Source: Acidimicrobiia bacterium
Lineage (GTDB): Bacteria > Actinomycetota > Acidimicrobiia > IMCC26256 > JAOSJL01
NCBI GenBank assembly: GCA_027494115.1
Contig: JAOSJL010000001.1
Location: 124,001-188,000, forward strand
Reading direction: 5' to 3'
Length of the DNA stretch: 64,000 nucleotides
Part shown: piece after piece, positions 47,133 through 56,557 of the stretch
Numbering within the stretch: the stretch's first letter is position 1
How the letters are laid out: each line of letters opens with the position of its first letter
Notes under the pieces: generated by a model
The model's input: only the letters and a program-made list of their open reading frames with translations
What the model was told of the DNA's origin: nothing
Database searches by the model: none
Program-made: the position numbers and the translations under genes

Positions 47133-48641
47133 ATGCACGACACAAGGACGCGACCCACCACGCCCGGCCGCCGAGCCGCACGCCGCGACGCCATCGACGT
47201 CACACGGTCGTTGGCGCTGCTCGTGGTCGTACTCGGGCACCTGTCCCTCGCCGTCGTGGACCGCCATGGTGGTGAACTCCGGGGGGCGAACCTCCTCACA
47301 CTCCTCCCCGGCTGGTCCTGGGTCGCGGTGGCCGCACCGATGCCCGTCTTCTTCGCCGCCGCCGGCTGGGCGAACGCCACCACCAACCTCGGGGGTTCGA
47401 CGACACGGCTCCGCACCCTCGTGGGTCTCGCGGCCGTCGTGGTCGGGTTGTGGTCGACCGCCGTGATCGCGTTCGGACTGCTGGCCGGCGAGGCGGACCC
47501 CGTCGCCGGAGGCGCGCGGATCGCCACCCAGCCACTCTGGTTCCTCGCCGCCTACATCCCGCTCGCCGCCGCCGGAGGACTTCTCGCGCGGCTCGTGACC
47601 CGACACCCCCTCGCGTCCGTCGGTGGGTGCCTCGGGTTCCTCGCTGTTGCCGACATCACACGCTTCGGTCTCGACGGCCCGGCGTGGATCGGCTGGGTCG
47701 GCTTCCTCGTGGCGTGGAGTGTTCCGTGGCTGCTCGGCGCATGGTGGCGTGCACGCTGGGAAAGCGGCGCTTTCCCGGAGAAGGCGATGGGTGCGACACT
47801 GCTCGGCGGATTCGGAGTTCTCGCCGTGCTTCTGGTCGCGTTCGGCGGCTACCAGCCCTCGCTCATCGACGTGGTGCCCGGCGGTCGGTCCAACACCTCA
47901 CCCCCGACGCTGTACACCGCGGTTGTCGCGGTGGCCCAGGTCGGTGTGCTCATGCTCCTCGCACGCTCCCTCGACACGCTCGGAGGGCGGACCCGTCGCC
48001 TCTGGGACCGTCTCGGCGAAATGTCGGTCGGTGTGTACCTCTGGCACCTCAGTGCTCTCGCCCTGTGCGCGGCACTTCTGGCCGTGGGTCTCCCTGCCTT
48101 CGAGCGACTCTCGACCGCCTGGTGGTTGAGCCGTCCGGTGTGGTTCGCCATGGTTCTCGGCATGACCGCCCTGCTCGTCGGAGCAACCGCCGCGGTCCGC
48201 CGCACGCTCACACCGGGCGAATCGGTGACCACCGGCCGTTCCCGGAACGCCGTGGCCGGTGTGGCGACGGCGACGGTTGCAGCGGCACTCGTCGGCGTAC
48301 ACGGTCCGGTGACCCCGGCGTGGGCCGCCCTCTGCACCGCGTTGTTCGCTACGGCTTGGTGGTTTCTCGCGGGACCTCAGGAAAGAAATCCCTCGGAGCG
48401 CAGCCAGGCTTCGGTGCGGCGCATGCCCTCGTCGAGATCGATCCGGGGTTCCCAGCCGAGGATGCGTCGCGCCTTGTCGATCGAGACGTCCCCCGTCGCC
48501 GCGAGCATCCGCATCGTCGCGGCGGTCGCCTCACTCGGCCGCCCGATCGCACGCAACGCGCGGCCCGAGGCCTCGGCGAGTGCGACCGCAACCGGCGTGG
48601 GAGCAGTACGCGGACCCTTGATGCCGAGCATCCGGCAGTAG
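47133..48641 (+). CDS. Acyltransferase 3 family membrane protein (AT3-2); true 3' end uncertain (about 265 nt antisense overlap with next gene)
   Basis: RRDAIDVTRSLALLVVVLGHLSLAVVDRHGG...VFFAAAGWANATT...MSVGVYLWHLSALALCAALLAVG. Confidence 0.75.
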   Translation: MHDTRTRPTTPGRRAARRDAIDVTRSLALLVVVLGHLSLAVVDRHGGELRGANLLTLLPGWSWVAVAAPMPVFFAAAGWANATTNLGGSTTRLRTLVGLAAVVVGLWSTAVIAFGLLAGEADPVAGGARIATQPLWFLAAYIPLAAAGGLLARLVTRHPLASVGGCLGFLAVADITRFGLDGPAWIGWVGFLVAWSVPWLLGAWWRARWESGAFPEKAMGATLLGGFGVLAVLLVAFGGYQPSLIDVVPGGRSNTSPPTLYTAVVAVAQVGVLMLLARSLDTLGGRTRRLWDRLGEMSVGVYLWHLSALALCAALLAVGLPAFERLSTAWWLSRPVWFAMVLGMTALLVGATAAVRRTLTPGESVTTGRSRNAVAGVATATVAAALVGVHGPVTPAWAALCTALFATAWWFLAGPQERNPSERSQASVRRMPSSRSIRGSQPRMRRALSIETSPVAASIRIVAAVASLGRPIARNARPEASASATATGVGAVRGPLMPSIRQ

Positions 48642-49348
48642 TGACCGAAGAACTCCCGCGTCTCGACGCCCGGACCCCCGGTGACGTTGAAGATCTCCCC
48701 CGACGCCGCCTCGGACTCTGATGCGAGGAGGACGAAGTCGACGAGGTCGTCGACGAAGATGGGAACGAAGATCCCGCGTCCGTTCGCGGGGAGCACGACG
48801 AGACCGGATCGCAGCATCTCGACCGGCAGGATCGTCCAGGGTCTCGACCGCGGACCGTAGACGTCGCCCGGTCGCAGGATCGTGACGGCGGTTCTGCCCT
48901 CGACGTGGGCCTGGAGCGCCACCTGCTCGGTGGCGATCTTCGTCCCGTTGTAGACGTCGCCGGTGGGTCGGACGGGGCGGTGCTCGTCGACCTCGCCCTC
49001 GCGGTGATGCGAGTAGACGGCAAGGGACGAGAACACCACAACACGCCTGACGCCTGCTTCGGCCGCGGCGTCGAGCACATGACTCGTCCCGCACACGTTC
49101 ACTTCCCACGCACGTTCGAGCGGAACGACGTTCGACACGAGTGCGGCGGTGTGCACGACGAGGTCACAACCGGACACTGCTTCCTGCCACGTGCCCGGCT
49201 CGCTGGTGTCTCCGGCCACGATCCCGTGCTCGGGGTCGGCGACGAGGTCGACTCCCCCGACCTCCCAACCGTCCGCACGGAAACGCTCGGCGAGCGCGTT
49301 GCCGATGAACCCGCCCGCACCAGTCAGGAAGACGCGACCGGCACTCAT
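48377..49348 (-). CDS. NAD(P)-dependent epimerase/dehydratase (extended SDR)
   Basis: MSAGRVFLTGAGGFIGNALAERFRADGWEVGGVD...NVCGTSHVLDAAAEAGVRRVVVFSSLAVYSHH...DVYNGTKIATEQVALQ...ILRPGDVYGPRSRPW. Confidence 0.9.
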   Translation of the reverse strand: MSAGRVFLTGAGGFIGNALAERFRADGWEVGGVDLVADPEHGIVAGDTSEPGTWQEAVSGCDLVVHTAALVSNVVPLERAWEVNVCGTSHVLDAAAEAGVRRVVVFSSLAVYSHHREGEVDEHRPVRPTGDVYNGTKIATEQVALQAHVEGRTAVTILRPGDVYGPRSRPWTILPVEMLRSGLVVLPANGRGIFVPIFVDDLVDFVLLASESEAASGEIFNVTGGPGVETREFFGHYCRMLGIKGPRTAPTPVAVALAEASGRALRAIGRPSEATAATMRMLAATGDVSIDKARRILGWEPRIDLDEGMRRTEAWLRSEGFLS

Positions 49349-50091
49349 CCGGACCCGCGGGCGACCTTCGCCCGTCGACGTCTCGCGCTCCACTCGATGA
49401 CCGGCAGGGCGCGGAATGCGATCTTCGGCCACAGGCCGAGGAATGGAACCGTGGCACTTCGCTTCGCGGGAACCGAGGCGACGAAACGTCGACGCGACCC
49501 GAGCAGTTTCATGCCGGCGGCCGCGACTTCGTCCGGTTCCAGCAGGCGCTTTCCGGTGAACGACATGAACTGCTGGGGGTCCTCGGCGTTCACCATGGGA
49601 GTGCGGATGCCATCGGGAAGAAGGCACTGCACCCTGACCGGGGTCGTGCGGATCTCGCCACTCGTGGCGACGCTGAAGGCGCGCACGGCGTGCTTCGTGG
49701 CGGAGTACACGGCGAGGTGGGGAGTGGGGGCCCATCCCGACAGGGACGCGATGTTGAGAATGCGGCCTTCTCCGGCAGCGAGCATCCCTGGGAGCGCTGC
49801 ACGTGTTCCGTTGATCACGCCGAGCAGGTTCACGTGGACGAGTCTCTCGACGTACTCGTCGCTCTGGTCCAGCAGATCACCGACCCCGGTGATCCCCGCG
49901 TTGTTGATCCATACAGCGGGGTGCACATCCTGCGCGAGGCTGCGACACGACTCCATGTCGGTGACGTCGACCCGTCGCTCGGTACCGGTGAGATCGACCG
50001 GGATCACGTCGTAGCCATCGGCCGCGAGCGCGTCGGCGAAGGCCCGGCCGAGGCCACCCGCCCCACCGGTCACGACCGCCGTCGGGGTCAT
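49345..50091 (-). CDS. Short-chain dehydrogenase/reductase
   Basis: TAVVTGGAGGLGRAFADALAADGYDVIPVDL...WINNAGITGVGDLLDQ...ILNIASLSGWAPTPHLAVYSATKHAVRAFS. Confidence 0.92.
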   Translation of the reverse strand: MTPTAVVTGGAGGLGRAFADALAADGYDVIPVDLTGTERRVDVTDMESCRSLAQDVHPAVWINNAGITGVGDLLDQSDEYVERLVHVNLLGVINGTRAALPGMLAAGEGRILNIASLSGWAPTPHLAVYSATKHAVRAFSVATSGEIRTTPVRVQCLLPDGIRTPMVNAEDPQQFMSFTGKRLLEPDEVAAAGMKLLGSRRRFVASVPAKRSATVPFLGLWPKIAFRALPVIEWSARRRRAKVARGSG

Positions 50092-50107
50092 CGGTCGCTT
50101 CCGGCTC

Positions 50108-51810
50108 TCAGGTGGTCGAGGCTTCGTACATGCCCACGAAGTCGTCGAGGCCGGGCGGGTTGATGTTCTCGCGGTCGTTCACGACGACCTGCACGACCGC
50201 CGGCTTTCCGGCGGCGAACGACCGTTCGAGCGCCGGAACGAGCTCGTCGGGCTTTTCCACGAACTCCCCGTGGCAGCCGAGGGCCGTTGCCACCTGGTCG
50301 TAACGAACCTCGGAGTGCTTCACGCCGATGGTCGTGTTCGCGACCTTCTGCATGTAGACCTCCTCCATCCCCCACGCGTAGTCGCAGCTCACGACGGCCA
50401 CCACGTTCACGCCTTCGCGTGCGGCGGTCTCGAGCTCCTGGATGTTGAAACCGAAGGCCCCATCACCCGAGAGAAGCAGGACCGGGCGCTGCGGGTCGGC
50501 GACCTTGGCTCCGATCGCGTACGGCAGCCCGGTACCCAGGTGGCCGAAGTGACCGGTCCACAGCAGCGATCGCGGACGGCTGAACGTCATCGCGAGGTGC
50601 GCCCACAGCCCGGTGTTGCCCCCGTCGATACACACGACCGCGTCGTCCGGGAGGAATCGTGCCGTCTCGACAGCGAGGCGCCCCGGATGGACAGGGCTCG
50701 TGTCGATCTCGAGATAGGAGTCCTGGAGCGTGTGGCGGAACTCCTGGAACTCGCGTGCGTAGGTCGCCGCCGCGTCACTCGGCGACCGGGAAATGCCCCG
50801 GTCCACGAGTGTCTCGGTCAGGGCAACGAGTCCCGCACGTGCATCACCGACCAGCGCGACGTCGACGGCACGGTTGACGCCGAGCACGGCGGGGTCGGCG
50901 TCGAGGTGGATGACCTTCTGGGTGTCGGGCCCCGCCCAGCCGGGCGGCATCAGGAACTGGGTCGACTCCCCGAGTTGCGTGCCGACCGCCAGGATCACGT
51001 CAGACTCGAGGTGAGCCGGTGTGCCCCACGGAAAAGCCATTCCCACCGACTGCGGGTGGTCCTCGGGGAACGCGCCTCGCGCACCGGCGGTGGTCATCAC
51101 CACCGCACCCGTTCGTTCGGCGAGGTCGCGCAGCGGTCCGGCGGCGTCGGCGCGGTGCACGCCGTGACCCGCCAGGATCAGGGGAAACGGGCACCCTCGA
51201 GCAACTCGGCGGCAGCCAGGATCGCGCGAGGTTCCGGTGCTCCAGGTGCGAACTGCGAACGGCCGGGATCACCAATGGTGACGTCGTCTTCCTCGATCTC
51301 CTCGAGGAGGATGTCGGTCGGGACGTCGAGATACGAGGGACCATGACGCCCGTCGAACGCCTGGCGGACCGCTTCGGCCACGTACTCGGGGATCCGTGCT
51401 GCGCTCTCGATCCTGGCCGCGAACTTGCTGATCGGCCCGACCACCTCGAGTTGAGGCCCGAACTGGAAACGACCGCGACGCACCGCCTGGAGAGACCGCC
51501 GGGCGCGCTGGGTGCCGATGGCGAGAAGTGGCACACCCTCCATCCACGCGCACATCAGCCCCGGAACCATGTTGGCGACCCCGGGACCCGCCGCCCCGGC
51601 GACCGCCGCCATCCGTCCCGTGCTGCGGGCGAACGCATCGGCCATGTGCACGGCGGCACTCTCGTGGCGGGGCCCGACGTGACGCAGACCCGCCGATTCG
51701 GCACTCCGCAACATCGGACTCTGGCCGATGTCGGAGATCGAGAAGATCGTGTCGATTCCGTGCGCCTGGAACGCACGGACCAGCACTTCCCCGCCGTCGA
51801 TCCGGGTCAT
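50108..51810 (-). CDS. Thiamine-pyrophosphate-dependent enzyme (acetolactate synthase/decarboxylase-like), frameshifted at 51181-51184
   Basis: MTRIDGGEVLVRAFQAHGIDTIFSISDIGQSPMLRSAESAGLRHVGPRHESAAVHMADAFARSTGRMAAVAGAAGPGVANMVPGLMCAW...ARFP* (ORF 51178..52362) plus ORF 50108..51160 (LLLSGDGAFGFNIQELETAAREGVNVVAVVSCD TPP motif). One extra C gives ARFPLILAGHGVHRADAAGPL. Confidence 0.88.
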
Positions 51811-51918
51811 GGAACACCTCCGAGGCTGGAAACGACTCGGATCGTACACGTACGACTCGCCATGGTCCGAAGGCTCTTCGACTTCGATCACCACCGCCGG
51901 CGACTCTAGGTTGGTTTC

Positions 51919-52938
51919 GTGCCGAGCCAGTCGGAGAACGTGACCGTGGTCGATCCCGAGCGCGCGACGCCGGATCGAGTCACGTCGTTGACACGCTTCC
52001 AGAAGTTCGCTGTGGCGACGATTCTCGCCACGCTTCTCCTCGTCGCGTTCGGCGGATACACGCGGGGCAGCGGAAGTGGATTCGGCTGCGCCGATCGATG
52101 GCCACTGTGTGAGGGCGGCGCCCTCGGTGGCGTGTTTCCTCGAGCCGAGTTCCACATGGTGATCGAATGGACACACCGGTGGTTGGCAGCAGGAGTGGGA
52201 CTGCTCGCCCTCGCGACCGCTCTCTTGGCCTGGCGCGACCACCGTCGGGACCGTCGGGTGCTCTGGCCTGCGCTCAGCGCCGTCGTGCTCATCGGCGTCC
52301 AGGGCTACGTCGGACGCGTAATCGTGCAGCGGGAACTCGACTCGGACTGGGTGACGCTGCACCTCACGATGGCGATGGCCATCACCGGCCTGCTCGTCGT
52401 CGGCTTCGTGAACAGCTTCTTCGCCGGTGGGCGACGACCTCTCGCCCTCGATGCGCCCGATCCCGCGTGGTCACGGTGGCTTGCTGCGGGAGCGACCGTC
52501 TCGCTCACCGTCCTGCTCCTCGGGTCCTCGGTCCACAACCGGTATGTGAACGGCTGGCCGCTGGTCAACGACGAACTCGTTCCCGACTTCACCGGGTGGG
52601 TCGTGACCCTGCACACCACACACCGCGTCGTGGCTGCGCTCGGACTGCTGCTCCTCGCGTATCTGGCGACGTCCGTCGTGCGGCGGCACCGGCCGCGGGT
52701 CGAAGTCGTCCTCGTCCACGGCGCGCTCGCGTGTTATGTGGTCAACGTGGCTCTGGGAGCTGCGCACGTCTTCACCTTTGTTCGATCCAGCGGCCTCGTT
52801 GCCGCACACCTGGCACTGGCGTCCCTGGTGTGGGCGATGCTCCTGACCGCCGCGGTCCTGGCGCGCCGCGGTGATGAGACCGCTGGGGGTTCTGACGCTC
52901 GCGGTGAGCGGACTACCCGCGCCCGCGTGGAGGTCTGA
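51919..52938 (+). CDS. ctaA: COX15/CtaA family heme A synthase
   Basis: FGGYTRGSGSGFGCADRWPLCEGG...HMVIEWTHRWLAAGVGLLALATA...DWVTLHLTMAMAITGLLVV...TLHTTHRVVAALGLLLLAYLA. Confidence 0.88.
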   Translation: MPSQSENVTVVDPERATPDRVTSLTRFQKFAVATILATLLLVAFGGYTRGSGSGFGCADRWPLCEGGALGGVFPRAEFHMVIEWTHRWLAAGVGLLALATALLAWRDHRRDRRVLWPALSAVVLIGVQGYVGRVIVQRELDSDWVTLHLTMAMAITGLLVVGFVNSFFAGGRRPLALDAPDPAWSRWLAAGATVSLTVLLLGSSVHNRYVNGWPLVNDELVPDFTGWVVTLHTTHRVVAALGLLLLAYLATSVVRRHRPRVEVVLVHGALACYVVNVALGAAHVFTFVRSSGLVAAHLALASLVWAMLLTAAVLARRGDETAGGSDARGERTTRARVEV

Positions 52939-52965
52939 CCTGACACGTTCGGCCATCCGACCGGA

Positions 52966-54303
52966 TCAGTGATCGAGGAACCAGCTCCGGGCGAGGGCGG
53001 TGACCTGGTCGAGTGCGCCGGGCTCCTCGAAGAGGTGGGTGGCGCCGGGAACGATCGCGAGGCGACATTCACCGGCGAGAAGCTCGGCGGCCTGGCGGTT
53101 CAGATCGATCACCACGTCGTCGCGACCCCCGACGATGAGCAGCGTGGGAGCCGTGACAGACGGCAGCCGGGACGCTGCCAGGTCGGGACGACCACCACGC
53201 GACACCACCGCCGATGTTTCGGAGCCGGGATCGGCGGCTGCCCACAGGGCCGCACCGGCGCCGGTGCTGGCACCGAAGTACGCGATGTCGACACCCTCGA
53301 GGCCCGGAAGATCACGCAGCCACTGGGTCGCACCGACGAGTCGGTCGCCGAGGAGATCGATGTCGAAGACGTTCCGGCGGTCGGCAGACTCCCGGTCGGT
53401 CAACAGGTCGAAGAGCAACGTGCCCAGGCCGTGCCGGTTCAGATCCTCGGCCACGGCACGGTTGCGCGGACTGTGACGGCTGCTTCCGCTGCCATGGGCG
53501 AACACGACCACGGTGCGGGCCCCCTCGGGAACGGTGAGATGACCGGGAAGGCTCCCGGTTCCGATCTGCACGAGGACGTCGTCGTCACGGGCGGGCACGG
53601 CCGGTGCGCCCGGAGTCGCCGCACCCGGAGTCTTGTCGCCGGACGTCGGAGGACCTGTGGGTCGCGAGGAAGCGCTTGCCCGCGCGAGCAGTGACACGAC
53701 CTCGTCGTCGGTCGTGGCCGAGAAGTCGTCGTACCACACGCCGACCGCGCGAAACGCCGGGGGCGTCTCGAGGCACACGACCTCGTCGGCCTCGCGTCCC
53801 AGCGCCTCGACCGTCTCCGGCGGAGCGACCGGAACCGCCAGGATCACGCGCTCCGCTCCGTGCGCCTTCGCGACACCAATCGCAGCAAGCGCGCTTCCTC
53901 CCGTCGCGATGCCGTCGTCGACGATGATCACGGTCTTCGCGTCGAGGGCGAGGCGTGGTCGGTCACCCCTGTAGAGCCGGGCGCGGCGTTCGAGCTCCGC
54001 TCGCTCCCGAGCCTCGACCGCGGCGATGTCGCGCTCGGTCGCCCGCGCCACGCTGATCACGTCGGGGCTGAGGACGCGGACACCGTCCTCGCCGATCGCA
54101 CCCATCCCCAGCTCGGGTTGCGACGGCACACCGAGCTTGCGCACGACCAGAACGTCGAGCGGGGCGTCCAACGCGGCTGCCACCTCGGCTGCGACGGGGA
54201 CCCCACCGCGTGGAAGGCCCACGACCACGGCACCGCTGTTCTTGAACCGGCCGAGTTCGGCAGCGAGTCGCCGACCTGCCTCGGTCCGGTTGCGAAACGG
54301 CAT
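52966..54303 (-). CDS. Phosphoribosyltransferase - dienelactone-hydrolase-like (alpha/beta hydrolase) fusion
   Basis: MPFRNRTEAGRRLAAELGRFKNSGAVVVGLPRGGVPVAAEVAAALDAPLDVLVVRKLGVPSQPELGMGAIGEDG...VIIVDDGIATGGSALAAI...; C-terminus VVFAHGSGSSRHSPRNRAVAEDLNRHGLGTLLFDLLTDRE...DIAYFGASTGAGAALWAAA...ATHLFEEPGALDQV. Confidence 0.88.
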   Translation of the reverse strand: MPFRNRTEAGRRLAAELGRFKNSGAVVVGLPRGGVPVAAEVAAALDAPLDVLVVRKLGVPSQPELGMGAIGEDGVRVLSPDVISVARATERDIAAVEARERAELERRARLYRGDRPRLALDAKTVIIVDDGIATGGSALAAIGVAKAHGAERVILAVPVAPPETVEALGREADEVVCLETPPAFRAVGVWYDDFSATTDDEVVSLLARASASSRPTGPPTSGDKTPGAATPGAPAVPARDDDVLVQIGTGSLPGHLTVPEGARTVVVFAHGSGSSRHSPRNRAVAEDLNRHGLGTLLFDLLTDRESADRRNVFDIDLLGDRLVGATQWLRDLPGLEGVDIAYFGASTGAGAALWAAADPGSETSAVVSRGGRPDLAASRLPSVTAPTLLIVGGRDDVVIDLNRQAAELLAGECRLAIVPGATHLFEEPGALDQVTALARSWFLDH

Positions 54304-54427
54304 GACCTGACCTCCACCTCCATCGTGGTCCGCCCACCACCCCGGTGCCAAGGGCCGAACGTCACAGACCGCCGGCGCCACCGTCACTCATCGATCTCGC
54401 TGGTACCGTCAGACCGGAGGCTCCCCC

Positions 54428-55633
54428 ATGAACGAGTATCCAGACCGCGCCGCTCTCTTCGAGGCGTTTGCAGCGCACGTCAACGCCGGCAAGGCCACGT
54501 TCTTCGAGAGCGTCGGGTTCGACGCCGTCATCGGTGAACGGGGCGGCGCGGTCTTCCACGACGCCTTCGACGATCGACAGTGGTTCAACTGCCACAGCAA
54601 CGGCGGCGTCTTCAACCTCGGACACCGCAACCCCGAGGTTCTCGGTGCGGTGCGTGACGCGCTCGATCGGGTCGACATCGGAAACCATCACCTCGTCAGC
54701 GGCTATCGGACGGCCCTCGCGGAACGACTCTCGGCGACGACCGGCGATCTTCTCAGCGGAGTGGTCTTCGGCGTGAGCGGCGGCGAGGCCATCGACCTGG
54801 CGATCAAGGTCGCCCGCGCGTCGACCGGCCGGAGCGGCGTGGTCTCCGCGATCGGCGGCTACCACGGGCACACCGGCCTCGCCCTGGCTGCGGGCGATCC
54901 CGAATACCGCGATCCGTTCGGGCCCAATCCGCCGGAGTTCTCGCAGGTCCCGTTCGACGACCTCGAGGCACTGGCGGCGGCGGTCGACGGGACCACGGCC
55001 GCGGTACTGCTCGAGCCGATTCCCGCCACGCTCGGCATGCCCATCCCGTCACCGGACTACCTCGCCGGCGTACGGGCGATCTGCGATCGCCACGGCGCCT
55101 GCCTGATCCTCGACGAGGTCCAGACCGGGCTCGGTCGCACCGGACGGATGTGGTCGTGGCAACACGTTGGAGTCGTTCCCGACGTTCTGGTGACGGGAAA
55201 GGGACTCAGCGGCGGCATCTACCCGATCACGGCGACCGTCATGACCCGTGAACTCCACTCCCTGTTCGACACCGACCCGTTCGTCCACATCTCGACTTAC
55301 GGCGGAGCCGAACCCGGGTGCGCAGCGGCCCTCGCCGTGCTCGACATCGTCGAGGCGCCCGGTTTCCTGGATCGGGTCGAAGCCCTCGGTCAGCGGTTCG
55401 AAGCGGGATTCGACGGCGCTCCCTTCTCACTTCGGCGTCGCGGCATGTTCATGGGGCTGGCCTTCACGGAGCCCGACGGGGGCATGGTGGCGACGAAAGC
55501 GCTCTTCGACGAGGGTGTCTTCGCCCTCTACGCCAACAACGACCAGAGGGTTCTCCAGTTCCTTCCGCCGATGATCCTCTCCGACGACGACGCCGACGAG
55601 ATCATCACGATCGTCCGGCGGGTGCTCGGATGA
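54428..55633 (+). CDS. Class III (PLP-dependent) aminotransferase
   Basis: NCHSNGGVFNLGHRNPEVLGAVRDALDRVDIGNHHLVSGYRTALAERLSATTGD...FGVSGGEAIDLAIKVAR...GYHGHTGLALAAG...LILDEVQTGLGRTGRMWSWQHVGVVPDVLVTGKGLSGG. Confidence 0.9.
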   Translation: MNEYPDRAALFEAFAAHVNAGKATFFESVGFDAVIGERGGAVFHDAFDDRQWFNCHSNGGVFNLGHRNPEVLGAVRDALDRVDIGNHHLVSGYRTALAERLSATTGDLLSGVVFGVSGGEAIDLAIKVARASTGRSGVVSAIGGYHGHTGLALAAGDPEYRDPFGPNPPEFSQVPFDDLEALAAAVDGTTAAVLLEPIPATLGMPIPSPDYLAGVRAICDRHGACLILDEVQTGLGRTGRMWSWQHVGVVPDVLVTGKGLSGGIYPITATVMTRELHSLFDTDPFVHISTYGGAEPGCAAALAVLDIVEAPGFLDRVEALGQRFEAGFDGAPFSLRRRGMFMGLAFTEPDGGMVATKALFDEGVFALYANNDQRVLQFLPPMILSDDDADEIITIVRRVLG

Positions 55634-56549
55634 ACGCGTCGAAAGACCTGACCGAGGGGGTCACGTGCCTGGAGGACGAGGTCGCCCACGCCCTCGAGAC
55701 GGGCGACGTGTCGGGCCTGGAGATCCTGGGATACGGCGAGATCTCGGTCGTGGTGGCACTCGAGACCGATGAGGGCCGCTTCGCGTGCAAGCGCCTCCCC
55801 GCTTCGCCGACAGGGCGGCGTTCGATCGCTACGCCGAGCTCCTCGACGACTACCTCGACGCGTTGAGATCGGTCGGCGTCGAACCCGTGTCGAGCGAGCT
55901 CGTCCCCGTCCCCGTCCCCGTCCCCGTCGACGTCGGCGGCGGTGTCGGTGGCGGTCTCGACGGCCTGATCGCGTACTGCGTCCAACCCGCATTCGACCCG
56001 TCGTGGCTCGCGACGAACGTCCTGTGCGAACCGGGGTCTGATGTCTTCCTCGCGGAGATCGTCGACACGACCGTCCGTACGATCGGTCCCCGTTTGGGGT
56101 TGGACGCACAGGTCTCCAACTGGGCACGCGTCGACGACCGCCTCGTCTACCTCGACGTCACGACACCTCTCATGCGCAGCGACGACGGATCGGAACGACT
56201 CGACACGGGGATCTTCCTGGCGTCGCTGCCCTGGGCGATGCGCGGCGTGGTCCGCCGTTTCCTCCTGAGCGAGATCCTGAGTCACTACTACGACGCACGC
56301 GCCGCGCTCCTGGATCTCGCCGGCAACCTCGTGAAGGAGCGACTCGACACGCACATTCCGTCCGCGGTGGCTCTGGCGAACGCCTACGTCGAGCCCACGA
56401 TCACCGAACACGAGGCACGCGCCTACTATCGGTCGGACGCCCGGACCTGGGGGCTCCTCCAACGAATCCGTCGCGTCGACCGAGGTTGGCAGAAGAACGT
56501 GCGTCGCCGGGTCTATCCGTTCCTGCTCCCCGGCCGCATCGAGCGCTAG
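55630..56549 (+). CDS. Conserved hypothetical protein with kinase-like N-lobe (DUF6206-like, tentative), frameshifted at 55797-55800
   Basis: LEILGYGEISVVVALETDEGRFACKRLPRFADRAAFDRYAELLDDYLDALRSVGVEPVSSELVPVPVPVPVDV... after adding one C; ATG overlaps the preceding stop. Confidence 0.5.
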
Positions 56550-56557
56550 GACGCGGC

